Source: Verrucomicrobiales bacterium
GTDB taxonomy: Bacteria > Verrucomicrobiota > Verrucomicrobiia > Limisphaerales > J093
DNA: 64,000 bases
NCBI GenBank assembly: GCA_024233215.1
Contig: JACKPW010000024.1
Location: forward strand, 1-64,000
Direction: 5' to 3'
Shown here one piece after another: positions 1-7,960 of this stretch; the first letter of the stretch is position 1, and each line of letters begins with the position of its first letter. The notes beneath the pieces are model-generated. The model did no database searches. It was given only the letters and a program-made list of their open reading frames with translations, and had not been told where the DNA came from. The translations under genes and the position numbers were made by a program.

Positions 1-2
1 TG

Positions 3-248
3 GCGGATCTGGTCCTGGAGCCGGACGCCGAGAATCCCAAGGGCCGGCTTCAGGAAATCCTGCAGGCCTCCGGCGCGGAACCGCCTTCCTACCAGGTCGA
101 GGAGGTCACCGGCCCGGATCACCAGCGGTTGTTCCGCTGCTCAGTGCATCACCTCGGCCAGTGCCTCGCCGAAGGTGAGGGTCCCAGCAAGAAGACGGCG
201 GAATCCGCCGCCGCCACTGCCGCCCTGCAAGACCTGCGCGCGGGCTGA
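3..248 (+). CDS. rnc: Ribonuclease III, C-terminal fragment
   Basis: This is the 3' end of a gene that begins before the window; the frame opens at base 3 and stops at TGA 246-248, giving 81 residues. It matches the double-stranded RNA-binding domain at the end of RNase III: a short linker with NPKGRLQEILQ, then a strand rich in Cys/His (FRCSVHHLGQ), then the basic GPSKKTAESAAATAAL helix that contacts the RNA backbone. RNase III cuts double-stranded RNA during rRNA and mRNA processing. The catalytic half lies outside the window, so the call rests on the dsRBD alone. The next gene starts about 217 bases downstream on the same strand. Confidence 0.85.
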   Translation, partial: ADLVLEPDAENPKGRLQEILQASGAEPPSYQVEEVTGPDHQRLFRCSVHHLGQCLAEGEGPSKKTAESAAATAALQDLRAG

Positions 249-465
249 CCCATCCCGGGCCGGCGGCCGGGTCGGCAGGCCTGCTTCCTCCGATTTCGCC
301 TCCTCCCCTCCCAACGCAGCGCGGAACGCGCTCCGACCATCGCACCGGGAATCCGCGGCAGAGCCGCTTCGATTCCGCGCCGCCCCAGAGCCGGGATGCG
401 CACGGGGGGCGCAAGGCGGCCAATGAAGGCGTGCATCCCCCGGCAGTCCGGAGCTAATCTTCCCC

Positions 466-1221
466 ATGACCACGTCCCATGACGCTGAACCGCCGGCGTC
501 CGGCGTCGGGGCCCGGTTCAGCCCCACGCACTGGAGTGTCGTGCTGACTGCCCAGGCGAGTGGTTCGCCCGGGGCGGACGCGGCCTGGGAAACGCTGGCG
601 GGAACCTACTGGTATCCGGTCTATGCCTTCCTGCGCCGGCAGGGCTGGTCCCAACACGACGCCGAGGATCTGACCCAGGGCTTCTTCCTTCATCTGCTGG
701 AACATCGGACGCTCGAACGCGTCACCCGGGAAAAGGGCCGGTTCCGGTCGTTCCTGCTCTCCTGCCTCAAGTACTACGTCGCCGATCACCGGGCCTACCA
801 GCAGCGTCAGAAACGGGGTGGCGGGCGAACTTTGATCGCCCTGGATAGCATCGGCGCGGAGGAGCGGTACCGTCTCGAACCCCGCGACCACCGCACGCCC
901 GAGCAACTGTTTGAACGGCGCTACGCGCTGGCCGTCCTGGACCGTGTTCTCGACCGCTTGCGCGAGGAGCAGACGGGAGCGGAGCACACGCAGTTCTTCG
1001 AGGCCCTGCAGCCTTTCCTGGTCGCCCGGGAAGGGTGCGAAACCTACGCCGCCCTGGCGGCGCGCCTGGGACGCTCGGAGGAGGCCGTCAAGAAGGCCGT
1101 GCAACGAATGCGCCGGCGTTACCAGGAGTTGTTCCGCGAGGAAATCGCCCGGACGGTTTCCTCGCCCGAGGAAGGCGAGGATGAACTCCGCCATTTGCGC
1201 TACGTGGTGAGCAACCGATGA
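466..1221 (+). CDS. ECF-type RNA polymerase sigma factor
   Basis: A 251-residue sigma-70-family protein of the extracytoplasmic-function type. Region 2 is at about residues 40-110 (YPVYAFLRRQGWSQHDAEDL and the following helix). A region-4 helix-turn-helix lies near residues 180-225 (YAALAARLGRSEEAVKKAVQ). No anti-sigma gene is adjacent. Instead a Ser/Thr protein kinase begins about 100 bases downstream, and such ECF sigma/kinase pairs are common in Planctomycetes and Verrucomicrobia. Inference: the kinase may control the sigma factor by phosphorylation. The ATG at 466 is preceded by GGAG near 449-452, a weak ribosome site. Targets are unknown. Confidence 0.85.
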   Translation: MTTSHDAEPPASGVGARFSPTHWSVVLTAQASGSPGADAAWETLAGTYWYPVYAFLRRQGWSQHDAEDLTQGFFLHLLEHRTLERVTREKGRFRSFLLSCLKYYVADHRAYQQRQKRGGGRTLIALDSIGAEERYRLEPRDHRTPEQLFERRYALAVLDRVLDRLREEQTGAEHTQFFEALQPFLVAREGCETYAALAARLGRSEEAVKKAVQRMRRRYQELFREEIARTVSSPEEGEDELRHLRYVVSNR

Positions 1222-1327
1222 GCCAGCGCCGACTCTGCGGGCTGAAGGCGACTCCGACACTGCGGTTTGCAGTTCGGCAGGCTCCGAGTCCCTTTGCGGC
1301 GGTTCCGCCTGTTTAAGGGGAAGAGCG

Positions 1328-4300
1328 ATGGGATCGAAACCTGAGAGGCCCACGGACCACTGCCACAGCTGCGGGGCCGTGCTCGCGAGGGACGCCCGGG
1401 GCGGGTTGTGTCCGGGCTGCCTCTTCGCGGCGGCACATGGACCCCTCCCGTCGGGCGGTATTGGCTCAGTCGTCGGCGTCCACGAACCCGAGGAGGCGTC
1501 CTCCCCCCGCCGGGGCGAGACACCCGAACGCCCCCACCGTTTTGGCGATTACGAGTTGCTGGAGGAGATCGCCCGGGGCGGCATGGGCGTGGTTTACCGG
1601 GCGCGGCAAGTCAGCCTCGACCGTGTCGTGGCCTTGAAGCTCCTGTTGGGCGGCCCCCTGTCCAGCCCCGAGGTCGTCAAACGCTTCCGCCTGGAAGCCG
1701 CGGCGGCGGGGGGCTTGCAGCATCCCAACATCGTGGCCATCCACGAGGTGGGCCTGTATGAGGGACAGCACTTCATTGCGATGGACTACGTGGACGGCCC
1801 GAACCTGGCCACGGTGCTCTCCCCGGGCCCGCTCCCGGCGAGACGTGCCGCCGGCTATCTCAAGACGGTCGCCAAAGCCATCGATTACGCCCACTCGAAA
1901 GGCATTCTGCACCGGGACCTCAAGCCCTCCAACATCCTGCTCGATGCGAACGACCAACCGCGGGTGACGGATTTCGGCCTGGCCAAGAAGCTCGAAGGTG
2001 ACGCGGACCTCACCGTGAGTGGCCAGGTGCTGGGCTCGCCCAACTACATGCCGCCCGAGCAGGCCGCCGCCCGCCGGGGCAACCTTGACCGCACGGCCGA
2101 TGTCTATTCGCTCGGGGCGATCCTCTATCATCTGCTCACCGGCCGCCCGCCATTCCAGGCGGTGACGGTGGCCACCACTTTGGAACAGGTCCGCACGGCG
2201 GAACCGGTTTCGCCGCGCCGCCTCAACGCCAGTCTGCCACGCGACCTGGAGACGATTTGCCTGAAATGCCTGGAGAAGGACCCCGAGCGGCGCTATCCCA
2301 CACCCCGCGCCCTGGCCTGGGAACTGGGGCGCTTTCTCAACGATGAACCGATCGAGGCGAGGCCGGTCGGCGCCTTGGGACGAACCTGGCGTTGGTGCCG
2401 ACGGAGACCCGTCGTGGCGGGCCTGAGCGCGGCGGTCGGGGTGTTGCTGGTGACGCTGGCAATCGGTTCCACGATCGCCGCCTTCCAGTTCCGCCGGGAG
2501 GCGCAACGGACGAGCGAGGCCCTCCGGCAGGCGTATTTGAACGAGGCCCGCTTACGACGTAGCGGCGGTCAGCTCGGTCAGCGTTTTCGCACCCTGGAAA
2601 TCCTGGGTCAGGCGGCGGCAATCCGACCGGAAATCCAACTGCGCAACGAGGCAATCCGCGCGCTGACCCTGCCGGATCTGCAGGAACGGCAACGGTTTGA
2701 GTGGCCCCCGGCTGCGGTTGCCAGCTTCGACCCCTCCACACGGTTCTACGCCCGCTGCGATGCACCGGATGCCGGCGAAATCTCCGTGCGGCGAGTCGCC
2801 GACGACCATGAGATCGCCCGCCTTCCCGGCCCGGGAGCCGGCGGCCTGTTCCACCTGTGCCCGGAGGGCCGGTTCCTGCAGACCACCCGGCGGGGGTCCA
2901 ACGGCCTGTTCGGCCAGGTCTGGGATGTGGCGGGCGCAACGCTCGTCGTCGAAACGAACGTGACCCCGCGTGCCGGGCCGGTTGAAGTCCGGGATGACGG
3001 CCTGGCGGCTTTTGGCAGGCCCGACGGAAGCGTGTTCCTGTACGATCTCGATCGGCGAAGCCCCGTCGGTTCGTTCCCAGTCGGCTTCGCCCCCAATGTG
3101 CTCCGGTTCGACCCGCGGGACCGCTACCTGGTGGCCGGCGCCTTCGGCACGACCCAACTCACGGTTCTGGACCTGCGCTCCCCCGGGGGCGCCGGTCAAA
3201 GCCTCGCCCCCCCCGGCGCCCTGACGGGGGGAGTGGATTGGAGCAGTGATGGCCGGTTGCTGGCGGTCGCGGTGTCGGGCCGGAACGGGAAGCCGGTGGT
3301 CCAGGTCTGGGACTGGACGCGGGGACAGCCCGTTGAAGGCCAGATCCTTCGTGGATATCGGGATGACATCACGGGCCTGCTCTTCGTGCCTGACAGCGAT
3401 TTCGTCGTCGCCAACAGTTGGGGCTCCAACCTCCAGTTCTGGTCCGCCGAGAAGGGCGAGCCGGTCCTGCTCGCTCATTTCGGAACCGCCATGGACAGAA
3501 TGACCTCCGACCGGCTGGCCATTCAATTGTCCCCCGGCCGGGCAAGCATCGAGGAATTCGCGGCCAACCGGGAATTCCGGACGTTTTACGGCGAGCCGGG
3601 CGGCGGGGTGTTCGGCGGGATGGACCTGAGCCCCGACGGCTCCCTGCTGGCGCTCGCGGACCAAGACGGCGTCCGGCTGTGGCACATTCCCTCCCGCACG
3701 CTGCTGGGCACGGTCCCCGGCCCGACCGGGACTGTACGGTTCCACCCGCTCGACGAGAGTCTCCTGATGGTCGGCACCACAGGCGTCGTGCGCCGCCCCC
3801 TCCGCCGCTCCCCCGCCGACGGGCGGATCTTGGTCGGCCCCCCGGAGGTCCTCAGCACCGCGGTGCGACACTATAACGAATTCCCGCTTGCGCTCAGTCG
3901 GGACGGATCGACCCTGGCCTGTGCCGCGGACAACCGGGTCGAAATCCTGGACTGGCGCGATCCCTCGAACCGGCGGTTCCTGGACCACGGCGCAAGGGTG
4001 CAACACGTGTCTTTAGGTTTGAACGGGACCCTGGCGGTCACCGCCGGCGAGCTTGGGTTCAAGGTGTGGGATCTTGAACAACGAAAGATCGTGTTCCAGT
4101 CCGGCCTCATCGGCTACCCGTTCTCGAGCTTCAGTCCGGACGACCAGTGGCTGGTGCTCTCCACCCGGGGCAAGGGCCGTGGTGTGGGGGGCGGTTCGCA
4201 CCAAATCTACCGGGTCGCAGGCTGGGGATTCCTCCGGGAGGTGGCGATGAACTTCGGGCCCTGGCCCGCCAGCGCGTTTTCCCCCGACGGACGGCTGCTC

Positions 4301-4606
4301 GCACTGCGCACGACGGAGACCGCCATTCGCCTCCTGGAGACCGGGTCCTGGGCGGAAGTGGCAACCCTGGAAGCCCCTACGGAGGACCCTTTCTCCTGGT
4401 TCACCTTCAGCCGAGACAGCAGCCTGCTGGCGGTCGCCTGCGACCGCCACATGGCCCAGCTTTGGGACCTTCGCGCCATCCGCGAGCAACTCGTCCGGAT
4501 CGGTCTGGACTGGGATCATCCACCCTATCCCCCCCCGCCCGAGGTCCGCTCTCCCGCGCCCCGTCTCGCGGTGGACTCGCCTTCCGGCACGCGGACAGTC
4601 CGGTAA
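1328..4606 (+). CDS. Membrane Ser/Thr protein kinase with C-terminal WD40-like propeller
   Basis: A 1092-residue PknB-type kinase. A zinc-ribbon-like CHSC...CPGC lies at residues 12-31. The kinase domain covers about 73-340, with the glycine loop IARGGMGVVY at 81-90, the ATP-binding lysine in VALK (104), HRDLKPSN at 195-202 and DFG at 215-217, so it looks active. One transmembrane helix is at about 361-386. The remaining 700 residues hold WD40-like blade repeats (SPDGSLLALADQDGVRLW and similar), presumably outside the cytoplasm. The start follows AGGGGAAGAGCG. The preceding ECF sigma factor is a plausible partner. The signal sensed is unknown. Confidence 0.9.
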   Translation: MGSKPERPTDHCHSCGAVLARDARGGLCPGCLFAAAHGPLPSGGIGSVVGVHEPEEASSPRRGETPERPHRFGDYELLEEIARGGMGVVYRARQVSLDRVVALKLLLGGPLSSPEVVKRFRLEAAAAGGLQHPNIVAIHEVGLYEGQHFIAMDYVDGPNLATVLSPGPLPARRAAGYLKTVAKAIDYAHSKGILHRDLKPSNILLDANDQPRVTDFGLAKKLEGDADLTVSGQVLGSPNYMPPEQAAARRGNLDRTADVYSLGAILYHLLTGRPPFQAVTVATTLEQVRTAEPVSPRRLNASLPRDLETICLKCLEKDPERRYPTPRALAWELGRFLNDEPIEARPVGALGRTWRWCRRRPVVAGLSAAVGVLLVTLAIGSTIAAFQFRREAQRTSEALRQAYLNEARLRRSGGQLGQRFRTLEILGQAAAIRPEIQLRNEAIRALTLPDLQERQRFEWPPAAVASFDPSTRFYARCDAPDAGEISVRRVADDHEIARLPGPGAGGLFHLCPEGRFLQTTRRGSNGLFGQVWDVAGATLVVETNVTPRAGPVEVRDDGLAAFGRPDGSVFLYDLDRRSPVGSFPVGFAPNVLRFDPRDRYLVAGAFGTTQLTVLDLRSPGGAGQSLAPPGALTGGVDWSSDGRLLAVAVSGRNGKPVVQVWDWTRGQPVEGQILRGYRDDITGLLFVPDSDFVVANSWGSNLQFWSAEKGEPVLLAHFGTAMDRMTSDRLAIQLSPGRASIEEFAANREFRTFYGEPGGGVFGGMDLSPDGSLLALADQDGVRLWHIPSRTLLGTVPGPTGTVRFHPLDESLLMVGTTGVVRRPLRRSPADGRILVGPPEVLSTAVRHYNEFPLALSRDGSTLACAADNRVEILDWRDPSNRRFLDHGARVQHVSLGLNGTLAVTAGELGFKVWDLEQRKIVFQSGLIGYPFSSFSPDDQWLVLSTRGKGRGVGGGSHQIYRVAGWGFLREVAMNFGPWPASAFSPDGRLLALRTTETAIRLLETGSWAEVATLEAPTEDPFSWFTFSRDSSLLAVACDRHMAQLWDLRAIREQLVRIGLDWDHPPYPPPPEVRSPAPRLAVDSPSGTRTVR

Positions 4607-4747
4607 CTCGCCGCATCTTCCGCCACTTCCCCTGTCCCTTCCGCGCCCTTTCGTCTGTGTAGCAAGTGGCGGCGCTTCGCTCCATCTGGGTGGGGGAGGG
4701 GCCGGATCGTGCCACAGAGAAGAGACCATGATCAGGGAAGCCAGAAC

Positions 4748-5287
4748 ATGAACGCCAGAATCGATCGAACCGCGGCCTGCTCACTGCTCGGCCTTCTCAT
4801 CCTGACCGGATGCAGGGGAACCGGGCCGGTGGCGGCGACGCATACGCCCTTCACCCTGACCGAAGTCCACGTCGCCTGGTTGGATCAGGCCCCGCCCGAG
4901 GTCACGCCTTCCGGAACCCAGAGGATACGGGGTTGGCGACACCTCTGGTACGACAACGCCGACGATGATCGCCTTGACGGATACAACACAGTCGAAGCCA
5001 ACGCGGACGTTGAGCCGGATGGGCAACGGAAGGTCTGGGGCACATTCACGGTAAGGGAGAAGCTGGATGGTCTCACCGCCGACGATTTTGCGGGCCCGCG
5101 TTTCGATCCCAAGGACATTCGTCAGGGACAGATCCTCTGGCAGGGGACCTGGCACCTGGCAGGGGATGGCGGAACCGCATTGGGTCAGAACGACAAAGGA
5201 ATGACGGCCTTCTACTTCTGGCAGAAGACCGCGGACACGAACCTCCTCACGGGGGGTGGTTACATTCTCGATCCGCACCAGCAATAG
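4748..5287 (+). CDS. Predicted lipoprotein of unknown function
   Basis: A 179-residue protein. I chose the ATG at 4748 rather than the in-frame 4709 because it gives a standard lipoprotein signal: basic MNARIDR, a hydrophobic stretch and the lipobox LTGC near residue 20. The mature part has WLDQAPPEVTPSGTQRIRGW and later FYFWQKTADTNLL; I recognise no family. It looks like a small beta-rich periplasmic or outer-membrane-associated protein. It lies between the kinase gene and a secreted propeller protein on the same strand, with gaps of about 140 and 90 bases, so shared regulation with the sigma/kinase pair is possible but not shown. Confidence 0.6.
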   Translation: MNARIDRTAACSLLGLLILTGCRGTGPVAATHTPFTLTEVHVAWLDQAPPEVTPSGTQRIRGWRHLWYDNADDDRLDGYNTVEANADVEPDGQRKVWGTFTVREKLDGLTADDFAGPRFDPKDIRQGQILWQGTWHLAGDGGTALGQNDKGMTAFYFWQKTADTNLLTGGGYILDPHQQ

Positions 5288-5380
5288 AACCCCTGCCGGG
5301 GCCGGCGTGGATCGGGCGAGCCGGGTGATTCCCGGCTGAAGAAGCGACCAGCAACCACAACCAAGCAAGCAACCAAGCGA

Positions 5381-7504
5381 ATGAACATGACAACGAAGCG
5401 AATCATCGCGCCGGCGCCTTTCGCACTGGCGGTCGCACTCGCCGCCCCGCACCTGGCCGCACAGCCGGCGGGGTACTTCACGGCTGTCCGGCCCATTCCG
5501 GGCATCGGTAACCCGGGACAGTGCGACTTCTCTCCGATCGTGGCTCCGGATGGGTTGACCGCGCTCTACTTCTCGGACAGCAAGCTGTACGAGGCCTCGC
5601 GCACTTCCCGCAACGCGGCGTTCGGCAGCGTCCGCGCCTTGGGGGCAAACATCAACGGCTCGACCGACGGCTACATCCCCATCCCCGGGCCGACCCTTAC
5701 CGCAGACGGCCTGGTGCTCGTCTTCCCCCGCAATCCGTCGAGCAGTGGGACGTATTGGACGCAGGCAAAACTCTTTGAAGCCCGCCGGACGAGCGTGAGC
5801 GAGCCCTTCGGCCCAGCGACGCCCCTGCCGGACGCCATCAACCAATACTCCTGCTACCTTCCGTTCGTGTCACCCGATGGCCTCATGCTTCTGTTCACTT
5901 CGGACCGGCCGGGTGGCCTGGGCGACGAGGATATCTGGGTGGCCACGCGACCTTCCCTGAACGCCCCCTTCGGCGCGCCGGTTAACTTCAACGACTTCTT
6001 CCCGGGTTCGCCGATCAACTCCAGCCACGAGGAAGCTGCGCCGTGCCTCTCGACGGACGGGCGGACGCTCCTTTTCTCGGACCTTGACCTCTCCGGCAAT
6101 TCGGCGCGGCCGGGAGGCAGCGGCGGTCCGGACATCTGGGTCGCCACCCGCCCCGATACGGACAGCGCCTTCGGTGAGCCACGCAATCTGAATGCGCTCG
6201 GACCGGGGTCGAAGGTCAACAGCGCCCAGTGGGAAGGCTTCCCCTTCATGTCCCGCGACTGGCCGGCACCCGGTTCCGGACTCTTTTTCGTGCACTGGTC
6301 AGGTAGCGGCGCGTTGAACACGGAACTCTGGGAGGCCGAATGGGTGCCGGCTCAATGGTGGCAGGTGGCCGTTACGCCGGCGGTGGCCCCGTCCGCCCGG
6401 ATCGCCCCCAGCATGGTCTATGACAGTGCGCGCGGGGTGACCCTTGTGCACGGCGGTGGGGCGGAGCCGGGCAGCCCGGTGAAAACCGACACCTGGGCCT
6501 GGGACGGCCGCACCTGGAAACTCCTGACCCAACAGGGGCCGGGCGAGTTCGCCGCCGGTTTTGCCTTCGACCCGGACCGCGGCGTGGCTGTGCTCCACGG
6601 CGGTTTCGGAAACGGTTCGCCACGGCCCGCCCTGGGTGCCACCTGGGAGTGGGACGGGCAAACCTGGGCGCAGGTCGCCACCAGCGGCGGCCCGGGAGTT
6701 CGTGCCGGCTGTGCCATGGCCTACGATCCCCAAAGCACACGTGTGTTGCTCCAAGGCGGGTCACGAGACCTGGCGGGCAACCAGGCTCTTTCGGACACCT
6801 GGGCGTGGGATGGCACGTCCTGGCAGGAAGTCCCCAGTGCGAACGGTCCGACGCGCGTGCAACACCAGATGGTGTATGACGCAAAGCGCCAGGTCATGGT
6901 CCTTTTCGGCGGCTTTGGACCGACGGGAACCGGTCCGGTGGATACCTGGGAGTTTGACGGCTCCCAGTGGCACCAGGTGGCCGCCAGCGGTCCGTCGGGC
7001 GCCCGGCAGTTTCCGATATTGGCTTACGACCCCATGCGCGAGACCGTCATTCTCAGCGGCGGCGGCCAATACCCACCTTACGGTGGCAACGGCTACAAGT
7101 ATTTTGACGACTTGTGGCAATGGGATGGGAATGCCTGGTCGGAGATCACGCCTGCGGGACCCCGCCCGCCCGCCCTCCAGGTGGGCGCCGGCGCCTTCGA
7201 TTCCCGCCGGGGTCGATTGGTCCTGTTCGGGGGCACGCCCGACTACGAGCACCAAACCCTCTGGCGCGAGACCTGGGAATACGGTCTCCCGGAGTTGCGC
7301 CTGACCGGCATCGAGCCCCAACCGAACGGTAGCCTGCGGATCCAGTGGGCGGGTGGTGCACCATCCTATCAGTTGCAGAGCCGTTCGACCCTCGGCGCAG
7401 TCGGGTGGCAGGACCTCGGCCAACCCACGGATCAAACGAGTGCGATCGTTCCAACCCCGGCCGGCACGGGATACTTCCGGGTGTTGCAGGTCGCCGGCGA
7501 TTGA
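5381..7504 (+). CDS. Secreted PD40/kelch beta-propeller protein
   Basis: A 707-residue exported protein with an N-terminal signal peptide ending near AAPHLAAQ (about residue 28). Residues 40-310 hold PD40/WD40-like repeats (LLFTSDRPGGLGDEDIW). Residues 330-640 hold kelch-type repeats (WDGRTW..., GGFGNGSPRP, TWEWDGQTW, VLFGGFGPTG). The end (about 650-705: YQLQSRSTL...GWQDLG...GYFRVLQ) resembles a terminal domain recurrent in verrucomicrobial secreted proteins. Propellers usually bind proteins or sugars; no catalytic residues are evident. The ATG at 5381 lies in a CAAGC-rich stretch without a strong ribosome site. Confidence 0.8.
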   Translation: MNMTTKRIIAPAPFALAVALAAPHLAAQPAGYFTAVRPIPGIGNPGQCDFSPIVAPDGLTALYFSDSKLYEASRTSRNAAFGSVRALGANINGSTDGYIPIPGPTLTADGLVLVFPRNPSSSGTYWTQAKLFEARRTSVSEPFGPATPLPDAINQYSCYLPFVSPDGLMLLFTSDRPGGLGDEDIWVATRPSLNAPFGAPVNFNDFFPGSPINSSHEEAAPCLSTDGRTLLFSDLDLSGNSARPGGSGGPDIWVATRPDTDSAFGEPRNLNALGPGSKVNSAQWEGFPFMSRDWPAPGSGLFFVHWSGSGALNTELWEAEWVPAQWWQVAVTPAVAPSARIAPSMVYDSARGVTLVHGGGAEPGSPVKTDTWAWDGRTWKLLTQQGPGEFAAGFAFDPDRGVAVLHGGFGNGSPRPALGATWEWDGQTWAQVATSGGPGVRAGCAMAYDPQSTRVLLQGGSRDLAGNQALSDTWAWDGTSWQEVPSANGPTRVQHQMVYDAKRQVMVLFGGFGPTGTGPVDTWEFDGSQWHQVAASGPSGARQFPILAYDPMRETVILSGGGQYPPYGGNGYKYFDDLWQWDGNAWSEITPAGPRPPALQVGAGAFDSRRGRLVLFGGTPDYEHQTLWRETWEYGLPELRLTGIEPQPNGSLRIQWAGGAPSYQLQSRSTLGAVGWQDLGQPTDQTSAIVPTPAGTGYFRVLQVAGD

Positions 7505-7960
7505 GTCGGTCTGAACCAACCGCCTTCCGGATGGTTTTGCCTGCGAGCAAGAACTTCGTCCGTCCCGCTGCCCCTGTCGCCGGGCCAGAACCCCCGCCTT
7601 GCGAAACTGCGCGCGGAACCGGGCCGGCATGGGCTCAGGGCAACGGATTGATCCACCGCAGATGCCAAGATGCAAGCCGAACGGGTCAGCGATTCCCCTC
7701 ATGAACCGAGCGACGGGGTCAGTCCAGCATCTGTTGGCGGCGCTCCCTCCGCCAGGAGTGAGGACTGATCCCCGGAGCGGCCCCCAGGTTCAAGGGCACC
7801 GTGCGCGCGAGCAGGTTGCCGGGCAGTCTCATCATGGCACCGTCCCGCCAGCGTCCCGCCGGCTTTGGGCCTGGAAGCCCAGGAAAACGTCCGGTTTTCC
7901 GTTTGAGGCAGGCCGATCGGAGATCGGTGCTCCGCCACGATGAGAATTGCTGCCGCCGGG
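7505..7960. other. Convergent intergenic region with small hairpins
   Basis: No convincing gene is present in these 456 bases between the convergent propeller gene and leuS. Two short perfect hairpins are visible: GGAAAAC/GTTTTCC at 7882-7900 with a 5-base loop, and CCGATC/GATCGG at 7913-7927 with a 3-base loop. Neither is followed by a T-run on either strand, so they are not clear terminators, although their place downstream of leuS would fit a transcript end. Confidence 0.4.

Noticed and set aside
4620..4672. Terminator after the kinase gene
   Set aside because: A 9-bp stem CCGCCACTT/AAGTGGCGG exists, but the 35-base loop and missing T-run make it a poor intrinsic terminator.
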